Shown: positions 15,127 through 23,057, counted from the first letter of the stretch. The stretch is 34,235 nt of DNA from Variovorax sp. ZS18.2.2 (GCF_024701975.1 NZ_JANLNM010000007.1:338024-372258); one strand, 5' to 3'. Translations and numbers: made by a program. Notes: generated by a model not told the origin, from the sequence alone.

Positions 15127-16251
15127 TTACTTGAAGCGGGCCTCGATGGCCGTGATCATTCGCTCGAGCCATTCGAAGCTGGGCGGATCGATCACGTCGA
15201 CCAGCACCTCGGGCACCTTCACGCCGCGCTGCGCCCAGGCCTCGGGTCCCTTGGTGTCGCCGCCGGTGCGGTAGCCGTATTCGTGCGCGAGTTCGCGCAA
15301 CGCCGGGTCGTTCTCCAGCGCCGCGCCCAGGCGCGCGCCGCCGGGCGTGTAGGGCACGAGCACGTGCTTGGAGAAAACCGTGGGCTTGGGGTAGAGCAGC
15401 ACCATGTCGCTCTTGAGGCGGTCGGGGTTCTTGAGCCAGAACTCGACCATCTGCGATTCGTAGGCCACCAGCAGCGGCGCCTTGCCCATGCCGAGCGCGA
15501 GGTAGTCCTCGAACGGCCCGGAGGACGACTGCTCCTGGAAGCCCTGGCGCAGGAACAGCGGCGCGACGATGGGCAGCACGCGGTCGACGTCTTCCTGGCT
15601 CTGCACGATCTGCTGGCTGTTGGCCAGGTAGCTCGCGAGCGCCAGGTACATCGCGGCCGAGTTGGAAGTGCGCACGTCGGTCGAATTGATCAGCAGCGAC
15701 TTGCTGGTGGAAAACGCGCCGCTCGCCTTCAACTCCTTCCAGCGCGCGCCCTTCTCGATCATCGCCATCAGGCCCGGCAGGTCCACGACGTAGTAGAAGT
15801 CGCCCTGCTTGGCGGCGATGCCGTTGGCCACCAGGATCTCGGCGATGGGCCGCCAGCTCGCCAGAACGATGGGCGTGTAGAACGGATTGAAGACGTTCGG
15901 CGCCTTGGCCAGCGCCTTGAGCTGCGCCGCCGCGGGCGCGCCCGAGGGAAAGCCGAAGTCGAGCTTGCTGGCGTCGTAGCGGCTGGCAATGGCCCGCGAG
16001 CCGGCCTTCTCCACCGTGACGGTGATGCCCTGCGCGGCCAGTGCCTTCTGCACGCGCGGGTCGGCGAAGAAGGTTTCTTTCTCGGAGCCGATCAGGCCAC
16101 GCAGCGTGACCTGCTTCTGCTGCTCGATGCGCGCCGCCTCGGCGGTGGCCGACTCATCGTGCAGGCGGGTGTTCGAATACCAGACCCCGGAGCCGACCGC
16201 GGCCAGCAAGACCACGGCCAGCACCGGCGCGATCAGTTTTCGAATTTCCAA
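15127..16251 (-). CDS. Membrane-anchored substrate-binding-fold protein, first gene of the TelA operon
   Basis: 374 residues. The frame is closed by TGA two codons upstream, so the only sensible start is the TTG at 16251, which has AGAGGAG eight bases before it. A single hydrophobic anchor (LIAPVLAVVLLAAVGSGVWY, about residues 6-25) has no cleavage site or lipobox. The rest resembles a periplasmic-binding fold: LRGLIGSEKETFFADPRVQK, ASKLDFGFPSGAPAAAQLKA and a hinge-like NPFYTPIVLASWRP. It looks related in fold to the N-terminal half of the VWA lipoprotein two genes on. Both would face the periplasm, which suggests paired sensing or scaffolding. The stop overlaps the alternative TelA start as TAATG. 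No ligand can be named. Confidence 0.75.
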   Translation of the reverse strand: MEIRKLIAPVLAVVLLAAVGSGVWYSNTRLHDESATAEAARIEQQKQVTLRGLIGSEKETFFADPRVQKALAAQGITVTVEKAGSRAIASRYDASKLDFGFPSGAPAAAQLKALAKAPNVFNPFYTPIVLASWRPIAEILVANGIAAKQGDFYYVVDLPGLMAMIEKGARWKELKASGAFSTSKSLLINSTDVRTSNSAAMYLALASYLANSQQIVQSQEDVDRVLPIVAPLFLRQGFQEQSSSGPFEDYLALGMGKAPLLVAYESQMVEFWLKNPDRLKSDMVLLYPKPTVFSKHVLVPYTPGGARLGAALENDPALRELAHEYGYRTGGDTKGPEAWAQRGVKVPEVLVDVIDPPSFEWLERMITAIEARFK

Positions 16252-16292
16252 GTCTCATGCTCCTCTGACCCTCTGTAGCGGGGCTGAGAAAC

Positions 16293-16323
16293 ATCCTACT
16301 GACGCAATATGACAGCGCTGTCA
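16293..16323 (-). promoter_or_regulatory. Palindrome and PhoB-box-like promoter of the TelA operon
   Basis: TGACAGCGCTGTCA (16310-16323) is a perfect 14-bp palindrome that includes the stop codon of the aminotransferase gene. Read on the minus strand it continues as CTGTCATATTG, with CTGTCAT being the exact PhoB half-site; the preceding 11 bases, TTGTGACAGCG, match less well. Ten bases after CTGTCAT comes TAGGAT (16298-16293), a possible -10 element, 41 bases before the TTG start. Either a phosphate-regulated promoter or a dimeric repressor site would fit. The sequence elements are seen; the regulator is inferred. Confidence 0.38.
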
Positions 16324-17613
16324 CAAAACGGTCGCAATCTCCTGCGTGACTTTGAGGAAGCGCTCAACGTCGGCCATCGAATGGCAATGCAGCGGCGAGA
16401 CGCGCACCGTGCCTTCCAGCCCGAAGGACTCGAGCATCCGCTTCGAATAGATGCTCGTCGCCACGCGCTCGTACACCGTGACGCCGCGCTTGCCGTACTC
16501 GACCACCGCCTGCGTGCAGTCGATGCGGTCGAAGCCGATGCCCAGGATCAGGTCGCGCTTGGTGAGGTCTTCATGGTCGAGGAACACCTCGACGCCGCGC
16601 ATCTCGCGCAACCCGGTTGCATTGCCGGTGCCGTCGAGCAGCGCGGCGAGCAGCGCGCGCTCGTGCAGTTCGATGCGCCCGATGCCCTCGACGAACAGCG
16701 CACGTCGCTCCTCGGCATCTGTGAATTGGCCGCCGATCCAGCAGACGTAGTCCACGATCTCCGTGAGCGCAGCGAACTGCCACGGCGCGGAACTGCCCAG
16801 ATCCCAGAAGTCCGGCTTCTTGCCCACGAGCTTGTGGTGCGGCAGCACGGCCGCGCGGTCCGACACCCACGAGAGCCCCGAGCCGCGGCAGCCGAAGAAC
16901 TTGTAGGGCGCGAGGTTGATGCCGTCCACCGGCGTCTTCTCAAGGTCGATGAGGCCGTGCGGCGCATGCTGCACCGCGTCCACGAGGATGTAGAGGTCGG
17001 GCTTGATGGCGCGCGCGCGGCGCACGATCTCGGCCATGTCGAGCTTCGCGCCCGAGATGTTCGAGGCATAGATCACGTTGAGGAGGCAGGTGTCCTTGTC
17101 GACTAGACGAACGATCTCTTCGACGTCGATGCCGCCTGTCACCGGGTTGCTCTTCGCCACGCGCAGCTCGCGGCCGAGCCGGCCGGCGTAGAGGCTCATC
17201 GCGTCGAAAGCCGAGGGATGCTCCAGCACCGTCGTGACCATGTTCGTGCCCGGCACGTTCTCGGTCACCGCGCGCACCATGTCGAACATGGCGCCAGATG
17301 CGGTGAGCGAGGCATACACGCTGCCGCCCTTCGCGTTGAGGATGGTGCGCAGGTCGTCGCCGGCCTTCGCCTGGATCTGCTGCAGCTCGACGGCGGTCGC
17401 GTGGATGCGCTCGGCGTTGTCGGGAATCGCATCGACCTGCGCGAAGCGCTCGGCCGCGGCCTTGAGCCGGAACGAGCCACCGGCGTTGTCGAAGTAGAGG
17501 CGTTCGCGGCCGTGGTGGTCGCGGTCCACGAGCAGAAAGCGCGCCTTCACCTCGCGCATCAGCGCATCGGCAAACGCCAGGCCGCGGGGGTGGTTTTCAA
17601 GCGTGGTCGGCAT
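16321..17613 (-). CDS. Class V aminotransferase-fold PLP enzyme
   Basis: 430 residues. The PLP lysine is K238 in NLAPYKFFGCRGSG, the aspartate that holds the cofactor nitrogen is D212 in YILVDAVQHAPHG, and the substrate-side histidine is H216. The start of the fold reads RLYFDNAGGSFRL. The spacing fits the class V branch with cysteine desulfurase-like, kynureninase-like and isopenicillin-epimerase-like members; no NifS-type catalytic Cys loop is evident. It starts four bases after the stop of the amino-acid binding-protein gene, so the two are co-transcribed. A role in processing the amino acid that is taken up is plausible. The real reaction (transamination, racemisation or C-S/C-C cleavage) cannot be fixed from the sequence. 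Confidence 0.85.
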   Translation of the reverse strand: MPTTLENHPRGLAFADALMREVKARFLLVDRDHHGRERLYFDNAGGSFRLKAAAERFAQVDAIPDNAERIHATAVELQQIQAKAGDDLRTILNAKGGSVYASLTASGAMFDMVRAVTENVPGTNMVTTVLEHPSAFDAMSLYAGRLGRELRVAKSNPVTGGIDVEEIVRLVDKDTCLLNVIYASNISGAKLDMAEIVRRARAIKPDLYILVDAVQHAPHGLIDLEKTPVDGINLAPYKFFGCRGSGLSWVSDRAAVLPHHKLVGKKPDFWDLGSSAPWQFAALTEIVDYVCWIGGQFTDAEERRALFVEGIGRIELHERALLAALLDGTGNATGLREMRGVEVFLDHEDLTKRDLILGIGFDRIDCTQAVVEYGKRGVTVYERVATSIYSKRMLESFGLEGTVRVSPLHCHSMADVERFLKVTQEIATVL

Positions 17614-17617
17614 GTGC

Positions 17618-18520
17618 TCAGACGCCCTTGTTGTTCGGGTTCTTGTAGATGTCGCGCACCGCGTCGGACATCGGGAAGTTCAGGTTCGCGTTCTTCGGCG
17701 GAATCGGCGACATGAACCACTTCGTGTAGAGCTGGTCGATGGCGCCCGACTTCATGAGACCGGTGACCGTTTCGTCGACCAGCGCCTTGAACTGCGGATC
17801 GTCCTTGCGCAGCATGATCCCGTAGGGCTCCTGGCGCAGCGACTCCTTCAGCAGCTTGTACTCGCCCGGGTTGGTGGCGCTCGCGACCATGCCGGCTAGC
17901 TGCACATCGTCGAGCACGTAGGCGTCGGCGCGGCCGGTCGAGAGCAGCAGGAAGCCGTCGGAGGTGTCCTTGCCCGCGATCTCGTTCACTTCGATCGTGC
18001 CGCTCTTGCGCGCGCCGCGCAGCAGCTGGATCGAGGTGCTGCCCGAGACGGTGGCGACGTTCTTGCCGTTGAGGTCGGCCAGCGCATTGATGCCCGAACT
18101 CTTGCGCACCGCAGCGGTGATGTTGGTCACGAAGTGGCTCGGCGCGAAATCGACCTGCGCCTGGCGCTGCGTGGTGTTGGTGGTGGTCGCGCAGTCGAGG
18201 TCGACCGTGCCGTTCTGCAAGAGCGGAATGCGGTTGGTCGAATTCAGCATCGTGTAGCGCACCTCGATCTTCGCCAGACCCAGCTTGGCCTTCACCGCAT
18301 CGACGATCTTCAGGCAGATGTCGTTGGTGAAGCCGATGGGCGCGCTGTCGGCGCTGAGCTTGTAGGAGAACGGGATCTGGCTGTCGCGGGCGCCGATCTG
18401 GATCGTGCCGCTCTCCTTGATCTTCTGCAGCGTGCCGGCGTCCTGGGCGCTGGCGGCGCCGCAGGTGAAGGCGAGGGTGAGTCCCAGGGCAAGGACAGGA
18501 GGCAGCTTGAAGAAGTCCAT
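17618..18520 (-). CDS. Polar amino-acid ABC transporter substrate-binding protein (GltI type)
   Basis: 300 residues, with AAGGAA before the ATG. The signal peptide MDFFKLPPVLALGLTLAFTC is followed by cleavage at ASA-QDA (about residue 25). The mature part opens TLQKIKESGTIQIGARDSQI and contains GFTNDICLKIVDAVK, TVDLDCATTTNTTQRQAQVD and GRADAYVLDDVQLAG, all typical of glutamate/aspartate-binding proteins (PBP2, SBP_bac_3). It binds an amino acid in the periplasm. No permease or ATPase gene lies beside it, so it must serve a transporter encoded elsewhere. It heads a two-gene operon with the aminotransferase and is divergent from a LysR gene. Confidence 0.92.
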   Translation of the reverse strand: MDFFKLPPVLALGLTLAFTCGAASAQDAGTLQKIKESGTIQIGARDSQIPFSYKLSADSAPIGFTNDICLKIVDAVKAKLGLAKIEVRYTMLNSTNRIPLLQNGTVDLDCATTTNTTQRQAQVDFAPSHFVTNITAAVRKSSGINALADLNGKNVATVSGSTSIQLLRGARKSGTIEVNEIAGKDTSDGFLLLSTGRADAYVLDDVQLAGMVASATNPGEYKLLKESLRQEPYGIMLRKDDPQFKALVDETVTGLMKSGAIDQLYTKWFMSPIPPKNANLNFPMSDAVRDIYKNPNNKGV

Positions 18521-18586
18521 GGCGTGTATTCCTTGGTTTGCAGTGAAGGGTGAGCTGGGCGAATCTTCTGCGCCTCGATGAATTTC

Positions 18587-18635
18587 CAAAAGCGATTTTT
18601 TGTGATCGAATTGCATGAACAAAAGCGTTCTTTTG
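18587..18635. promoter_or_regulatory. Two matching CAAAA-N6-TTTTG palindromes between the binding-protein and lysR genes
   Basis: CAAAAGCGATTTTTTG (18587-18602) and CAAAAGCGTTCTTTTG (18620-18635) have the same first eight bases and the same last five, each forming a 5-bp inverted repeat. Their starts are 33 bases apart, about three helical turns, in an otherwise GC-rich genome. They lie 67 bases from the binding-protein start and 30 bases from the lysR start, where a LysR tetramer would be expected to control both directions. Confidence 0.55.
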
Positions 18636-18664
18636 GAGCGCCTGCAGAGGAGACCCGCACCGTG

Positions 18665-19591
18665 ATGACCTTCAAGCAACTCGAAGCCCTCTACTGGATC
18701 GGCCAGCTCGGCGGCTTCGCACAGGCCGCGAACCAGCTGCACACCTCGCAGTCCGCCGTGTCCAAGCGGGTGCATGAGCTGGAGCTGCTGTTCGACACCG
18801 AACTCTTCGATCGCAGTCAGCGCAGCGCGCGTCTCACCGAAAAGGGCGAGGAGATGTTCGTGCTCGCCAAGAAGCTGCTGGAGCAGCGTGATGCGGCGGT
18901 CGAGCAGTTCGGCAAGCCCGGCGTGGTGGAGCGCCGCATCCGCATCGGCGTGACCGAGCTCACCGCGATGACGTGGCTGCCGCGCCTGGTCGGCCTGATC
19001 CAGCAGCACTACCCCAAGGTGATCCTGGAGCCCGACGTGGACGACAGCCTGCAGCTGCGCGACAAGCTCCTGGTCGACGCGCTCGACGTGGTCATCGTGC
19101 CCGACACCTTTGCCGACTCGCGCATGCAGAGCAAGGTCATCGGCAAGGTCAAGAGCGCCTGGATGTGCAAGCCCGGCGTGGTGCAGACGACGGGCACCGT
19201 GCGCCTGCACGACCTCGCGCGGCACCGCATGCTGGTGCAAGGCAACAACTCGGGCACCGGGCGCGCCTACGACGCGTGGATGAAGGACCAGGGCGTGCAA
19301 CCGTCCAACGTGATCGTGGTGAGCAACCTCGTGGCGCTCACGGGGCTCACCGTGTCGGGGCTGGGCGTGAGCTACCTGCCGCGCGAATGCCTCTCGCCGC
19401 TGGTGGCGGCCGGCATGCTGTCGGTGATCGAGGTCACGCCGCCGCTGCCGGTGGTGCGCTACGTGGCGATGCACAAGGGCGAGCACCGCAGCGCGCTCAC
19501 CTCGTCGATCGTGATGCTGGCGCAGGCGTGCTGCGACTTCACGCGGATGTTCCAGGCGCAGGCGGACGAGGAAGAAACGCCAGCACGCTGA
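18665..19591 (+). CDS. LysR family transcriptional regulator
   Basis: 308 residues from ATG 18665, chosen because GAGGAG precedes it at 18651-18656 and the HTH follows at once (MTFKQLEALYWIGQLGGFAQ). The N-terminal winged helix reads AANQLHTSQSAVSKRVHELE; the effector domain starts near residue 90 (RRIRIGVTELTAMTWLPRLV). The region around 255-265 reads TVSGLGVSYLPRECLSPLV, as in many LysR proteins. It is divergent from the binding-protein/aminotransferase pair and very probably regulates it together with itself through the two palindromes in the gap. The co-inducer would be an amino acid or its breakdown product. Confidence 0.92.
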   Translation: MTFKQLEALYWIGQLGGFAQAANQLHTSQSAVSKRVHELELLFDTELFDRSQRSARLTEKGEEMFVLAKKLLEQRDAAVEQFGKPGVVERRIRIGVTELTAMTWLPRLVGLIQQHYPKVILEPDVDDSLQLRDKLLVDALDVVIVPDTFADSRMQSKVIGKVKSAWMCKPGVVQTTGTVRLHDLARHRMLVQGNNSGTGRAYDAWMKDQGVQPSNVIVVSNLVALTGLTVSGLGVSYLPRECLSPLVAAGMLSVIEVTPPLPVVRYVAMHKGEHRSALTSSIVMLAQACCDFTRMFQAQADEEETPAR

Positions 19592-19624
19592 GCGCCTACG
19601 GGCGCTTCTCCCCTTTCCTTGTTG

Positions 19625-19669
19625 CGTAGCGAACGCCGTGTTCGCTACGGGAAATGCACATGCATTTCC
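19625..19669. other. Two adjacent hairpins between lysR and the mannosidase gene
   Basis: A perfect 10-bp stem, CGTAGCGAAC/GTTCGCTACG (19625-19649, five-base loop), is directly followed by GGAAATGCA/TGCATTTCC (19650-19669), nearly a full palindrome. No run of T follows either, so an intrinsic terminator for lysR is only one option. The second could be an operator for the mannosidase gene, whose start is 66 bases downstream. Confidence 0.4.
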
Positions 19670-19735
19670 GTGGCAATGCCTTCCTACACTGCCTCGCGCA
19701 TGGTGGGTTCGTGCGTGTTGCACAAGGGGAGACAA

Positions 19736-22700
19736 ATGAGAATGAAAGCAGTGTGTCGGCTCGCGCTGACGATGGCTCTGACGTCCTTGGCCGCATGCGG
19801 CGGCGGCTCGGACAAGACGCAATTCATGGCAGTGCCTGTTGCCGTCAACGGGACAGCGGGTGCCGCAGGGGAGGCGGGTCCCGCTGGCGCCACAGGTCCA
19901 GCCGGTGCCGAAGGCCCCGCTGGCAACACGGGCCCCGCCGGTGCCACAGGTCCCGCCGGTGCCACAGGTCCCGGTGGTGCCGCAGGCCCCGGTGGTGCCG
20001 CAGGCCCCGGTGGTGCCACAGGTCCCGGTGGTGCCACAGGTCCCGGTGGTGCCACAGGTCCCGCTGGTGCCACAGGTCCCGCCGGTGCCACAGGTCCCGC
20101 TGGTGCCACAGGTCCCGCTGGTGCCACAGGTCCCGCTGGTGCCACAGGTCCCGCTGGCGCCACAGGTCCCGCTGGCGCCACAGGTCCCGCCGGTGCCACA
20201 GGTCCCGCCGGTGCCACAGGTCCCGCTGGTGCCACAGGTCCCGCTGGTGCCACAGGTCCCGCTGGCGCCGACGCGTTCATCAAGCAGTCCCTGGCCGGCT
20301 ACGTGAACACCTTGCGCGGCGCGAATTCCAACGGCGACTTCACGCGCGGCAATACCTTTCCCGCGGTGGCCGTGCCTTTCGGCTTCAATTTCTGGACGCC
20401 GGTGAACCGCGACGACTCCAACTGGTTCTATCAGTTCTACGAGGACGAAGCGAACAAGGTGCTTCTCGACAGGATCATGGGCTTTGGCGTCGTGCACATG
20501 CCGAGCCCGTGGATCGGCAATCGCCAGACGATGCAGATCATGCCGATCAGCAAGACCGACAGCAAAGGCGTTCTCATCACCGGCAAGTCCGACCGCTCGG
20601 AGAGCTTCCAGCGCAAGAACGAGATCGCCAAGGCGCACTACTACAGCCTGGTCTTCGACAACGGGCAGCGCACCGAGATCACGCCGACCGACCATGCGGC
20701 GTACTTCCGCTTCACCGCACCCGAGAAGCAGCAGAACATGACGGTGCTGTTCGACCTCTTCGCGGGCGGCGGCAACCTGCAGGTCGACCAGGCCGGCAAG
20801 ACGATCTCGGGCAAGGCCGACTATGTGGGCGACAAGAACGCACCACCGCTCTTCTTCTACGCCGTGTTCGACGCAGAAATCGCCAAGGTGCAGGGCGGAG
20901 CGCGCTTCCCGTCGTGGGTGCAGTTCGACACGCAGAAGACCGGCAAGACCGTCGGCATGCGGATCGCCACGTCGTTCATCAGCGTCGACCAGGCGAAGGA
21001 CAACCTCGCCCAGGAGATCGCCGCGAAGAGCTTCGACGAAGTCAAGCAGTTGGCCGGGGCCGCCTGGGACGACAAGCTCAACACGGTGCAGGTCGAAGGC
21101 GCGAGCGAAGACCAGAAGGTCACGCTCTACTCCAACCTGTACCGCAGCTTCCTCTACCCGAACTCGGCCTGGGAGAACGTGAAGGGGAAGGCGATGTACG
21201 TCAGCCCCTACGATTCGTCGCTGCCGCTCAAGCCCGGAAAGATCTGGGTCAACAACGGCTTCTGGGACACCTACCGCACCACCTGGCCGCTCTACACGCT
21301 GCTGCTGCCCAAGGAAGCGGGCGAGATGCTCGACGGCTTCGTCAACGCCTACAAGGACGGCGGCTGGGTGCCACGATGGTCCGGCCCCGACTACCGCGAC
21401 AGCATGGTGGCGACCAGCTCCGACGTGATCTTTGCGGACGCGTACCTCAAGGGCGTGCGCAACTTCGACGCCGACGCGGCCTACGCCTCGATGCAAAGGA
21501 ACGCATCGGTCTACAGCAGCGAAGGCAGCAAGGGCCGCAAGGGCATGGAGAAGTCGATCTTCTATGGCTACACGCCCACGGAGATCGGCATCAACGACCC
21601 GGCGCCCGGACACGTGGCCTGGTCGCTCGAAGGCAGCCTGAACGACTTCGGCCTCGCGCAGATGGCGAAGGCACTGAACAAGCCGGACGACGCCGCCTAC
21701 TACGGCAGCCGCGCCTTGAACTACGCCAACCTGTTCTCCTCCGAAACCTCGGGCACCTGGGCGGGCGGCTGGTTCCGCTCGAAGAACAGCGCCGGTGCAT
21801 GGGACGACAACGTCGGCCAATGGGGCAACGTCACGCCCTACAGCTGGGGCTACGGCTACACCGAGGGCAACGCCTGGTCCTATGCCTTCCTGACACCGCA
21901 GGACGGCCAGGGCCTGGCCAACCTGTACGGCGGCAGGGCTCAGTTGAAGTCGCGCCTCGACGCCTTCTTCTCGGCCCCGACCTATCTGGATGGCGGGAGC
22001 TACGGTCGCGTGATCCACGAGGTCAAGGAAGCCCGCAGGGCCAGCGAACTCGCGAAGGTGGGCCAGTACCAGCACTCCAACCAGACGGTGCACCACTCGC
22101 TCTACATGTACAACTACGCGGGCACGCCTTCGGAGGGACAAAAGCATCTGCGCAACGTGATGGACAAGCTCTACACCTCGGGCCTCGACAAGAACGGCAT
22201 TCCCGACGGCAGCGGCTACATCGGCGACGAGGACAACGGCGAGCAGTCGGCGTGGTACGTCTTCAGCGCCATGGGCTTCTACCCGGTCAGCATGGGCCGG
22301 CCCGAGTACGCGATCGGCGCGCCCTACTTTCCGAAGATGGTCGTGAGCCTGCAGAACGGCAAGCGGATCATCATCAGCGCGCCCGGCGTGAGCGACACCA
22401 ACCGCTATGTGCAGAGCCTGCGCCTGAACGGCAAGGACATCACGCGCAGCTACCTGCTGCACTCCGAGATCGCCGACGGCGCCACGCTGGAATTCGTGAT
22501 GGGCGCCCGGGCCTCGGCGTGGGGCACGGGCGAGAACGATGCGCCGACATCGATCACGCAGGGCAATGCCAAGCCCGCGCCGCTGCTGTCGCTGCTGCCG
22601 ACCAAGACCTACGACGTGTCGGCGAAGACAAGCGACACGCTGCCGAACCTGTTCGACCGGGATTCCGGCACGAATTGGACGAGCGGCGCCGACGGCACAT

Positions 22701-22999
22701 GGATCGAAGCGTCGCTGCAGGCAGGCAAGTCTTCGAGCGTGGTCAAGGTCTACACGCTGACATCGGGCAACCAGGGCGCAGCGCAGGACCCGAAGAGCTG
22801 GCGGCTCAAGGCCTCCAACGACGGCACCACCTGGGTCACGCTGGACGAGCGCAAGGGCGAGAGCTTCCTGTGGCGCCGGCAGACCCGGCCGTTCGCCATC
22901 AAGGACAACGCGCAGGCCTATGCGAAGTACCGGCTCGAGATCGATGGCCCGGGCGCGGTCACCGTGTCGGAGTTTGAACTGCTGGCGCAGGCGAAGTGA
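19736..22999 (+). CDS. GH92 alpha-mannosidase lipoprotein with collagen-like stalk and C-terminal discoidin-like domain
   Basis: 1087 residues from ATG 19736, with AAGGGGAG just upstream. A lipoprotein signal ends in LAAC (C21). Residues 39-179 are 47 uninterrupted Gly-X-Y triplets, mostly GPAGAT. The GH92 part follows: an N-terminal beta domain (FPAVAVPFGFNFWTPVNRDD) and the (alpha/alpha)6 barrel with NGFWDTYRTTWPLYTLLLP near 508, GYTEGNAWSYAFLTPQDG with E710, and GDEDNGEQSAWYVFSAMGFY with D831 and D833. By comparison with studied GH92 enzymes, E710 is the likely general acid and the Asp pair the base; these hydrolyse alpha-1,2/1,3/1,6-mannosides with calcium. The last 140 residues resemble an F5/8 type C carbohydrate-binding domain. 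Predicted to be held on the outer membrane by its lipid, with the stalk spacing the enzyme from the surface. Confidence 0.92.
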   Translation: MRMKAVCRLALTMALTSLAACGGGSDKTQFMAVPVAVNGTAGAAGEAGPAGATGPAGAEGPAGNTGPAGATGPAGATGPGGAAGPGGAAGPGGATGPGGATGPGGATGPAGATGPAGATGPAGATGPAGATGPAGATGPAGATGPAGATGPAGATGPAGATGPAGATGPAGATGPAGADAFIKQSLAGYVNTLRGANSNGDFTRGNTFPAVAVPFGFNFWTPVNRDDSNWFYQFYEDEANKVLLDRIMGFGVVHMPSPWIGNRQTMQIMPISKTDSKGVLITGKSDRSESFQRKNEIAKAHYYSLVFDNGQRTEITPTDHAAYFRFTAPEKQQNMTVLFDLFAGGGNLQVDQAGKTISGKADYVGDKNAPPLFFYAVFDAEIAKVQGGARFPSWVQFDTQKTGKTVGMRIATSFISVDQAKDNLAQEIAAKSFDEVKQLAGAAWDDKLNTVQVEGASEDQKVTLYSNLYRSFLYPNSAWENVKGKAMYVSPYDSSLPLKPGKIWVNNGFWDTYRTTWPLYTLLLPKEAGEMLDGFVNAYKDGGWVPRWSGPDYRDSMVATSSDVIFADAYLKGVRNFDADAAYASMQRNASVYSSEGSKGRKGMEKSIFYGYTPTEIGINDPAPGHVAWSLEGSLNDFGLAQMAKALNKPDDAAYYGSRALNYANLFSSETSGTWAGGWFRSKNSAGAWDDNVGQWGNVTPYSWGYGYTEGNAWSYAFLTPQDGQGLANLYGGRAQLKSRLDAFFSAPTYLDGGSYGRVIHEVKEARRASELAKVGQYQHSNQTVHHSLYMYNYAGTPSEGQKHLRNVMDKLYTSGLDKNGIPDGSGYIGDEDNGEQSAWYVFSAMGFYPVSMGRPEYAIGAPYFPKMVVSLQNGKRIIISAPGVSDTNRYVQSLRLNGKDITRSYLLHSEIADGATLEFVMGARASAWGTGENDAPTSITQGNAKPAPLLSLLPTKTYDVSAKTSDTLPNLFDRDSGTNWTSGADGTWIEASLQAGKSSSVVKVYTLTSGNQGAAQDPKSWRLKASNDGTTWVTLDERKGESFLWRRQTRPFAIKDNAQAYAKYRLEIDGPGAVTVSEFELLAQAK
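19850..20272 (+). repeat. Collagen-like Gly-X-Y coding repeat (18-bp unit)
   Basis: The stretch encodes 47 Gly-X-Y triplets. The DNA is a tandem array built on GGTCCCGCTGGTGCCACA with third-position variants (GGC/GGT, GCC/GCT) and a GPGGAA/GPGGAT variant cluster near 19970-20060. Such arrays change length by slippage, so the count may vary among strains. The opposite strand stays open over the same region only because of the repeat. Confidence 0.9.
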
Positions 23000-23004
23000 T
23001 CGTT

Positions 23005-23057
23005 CCGGTGCCGATGGGCGTGACGCGCGCGAAAGGCACGTCAGCGGCAGGCACCGG
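23005..23057. terminator. Weak candidate terminator between the convergent mannosidase and kinase-like genes
   Basis: CCGGTGCC (23005-23012) faces GGCACCGG (23050-23057) across a 37-base loop, immediately after the mannosidase stop and running into the end of the convergent gene. The long loop and lack of a T run make it weak evidence for termination. Confidence 0.25.

Noticed and set aside
17618..22462. A 1614-codon minus-strand open frame running from the amino-acid binding-protein gene through lysR and the mannosidase gene
   Set aside because: Only its last 300 codons are the binding protein, which has its own signal peptide and ribosome binding site at 18520. The rest is antisense to lysR and to the collagen repeat, with a low-complexity GTCGTSG pattern; open frames are expected in GC-rich DNA.
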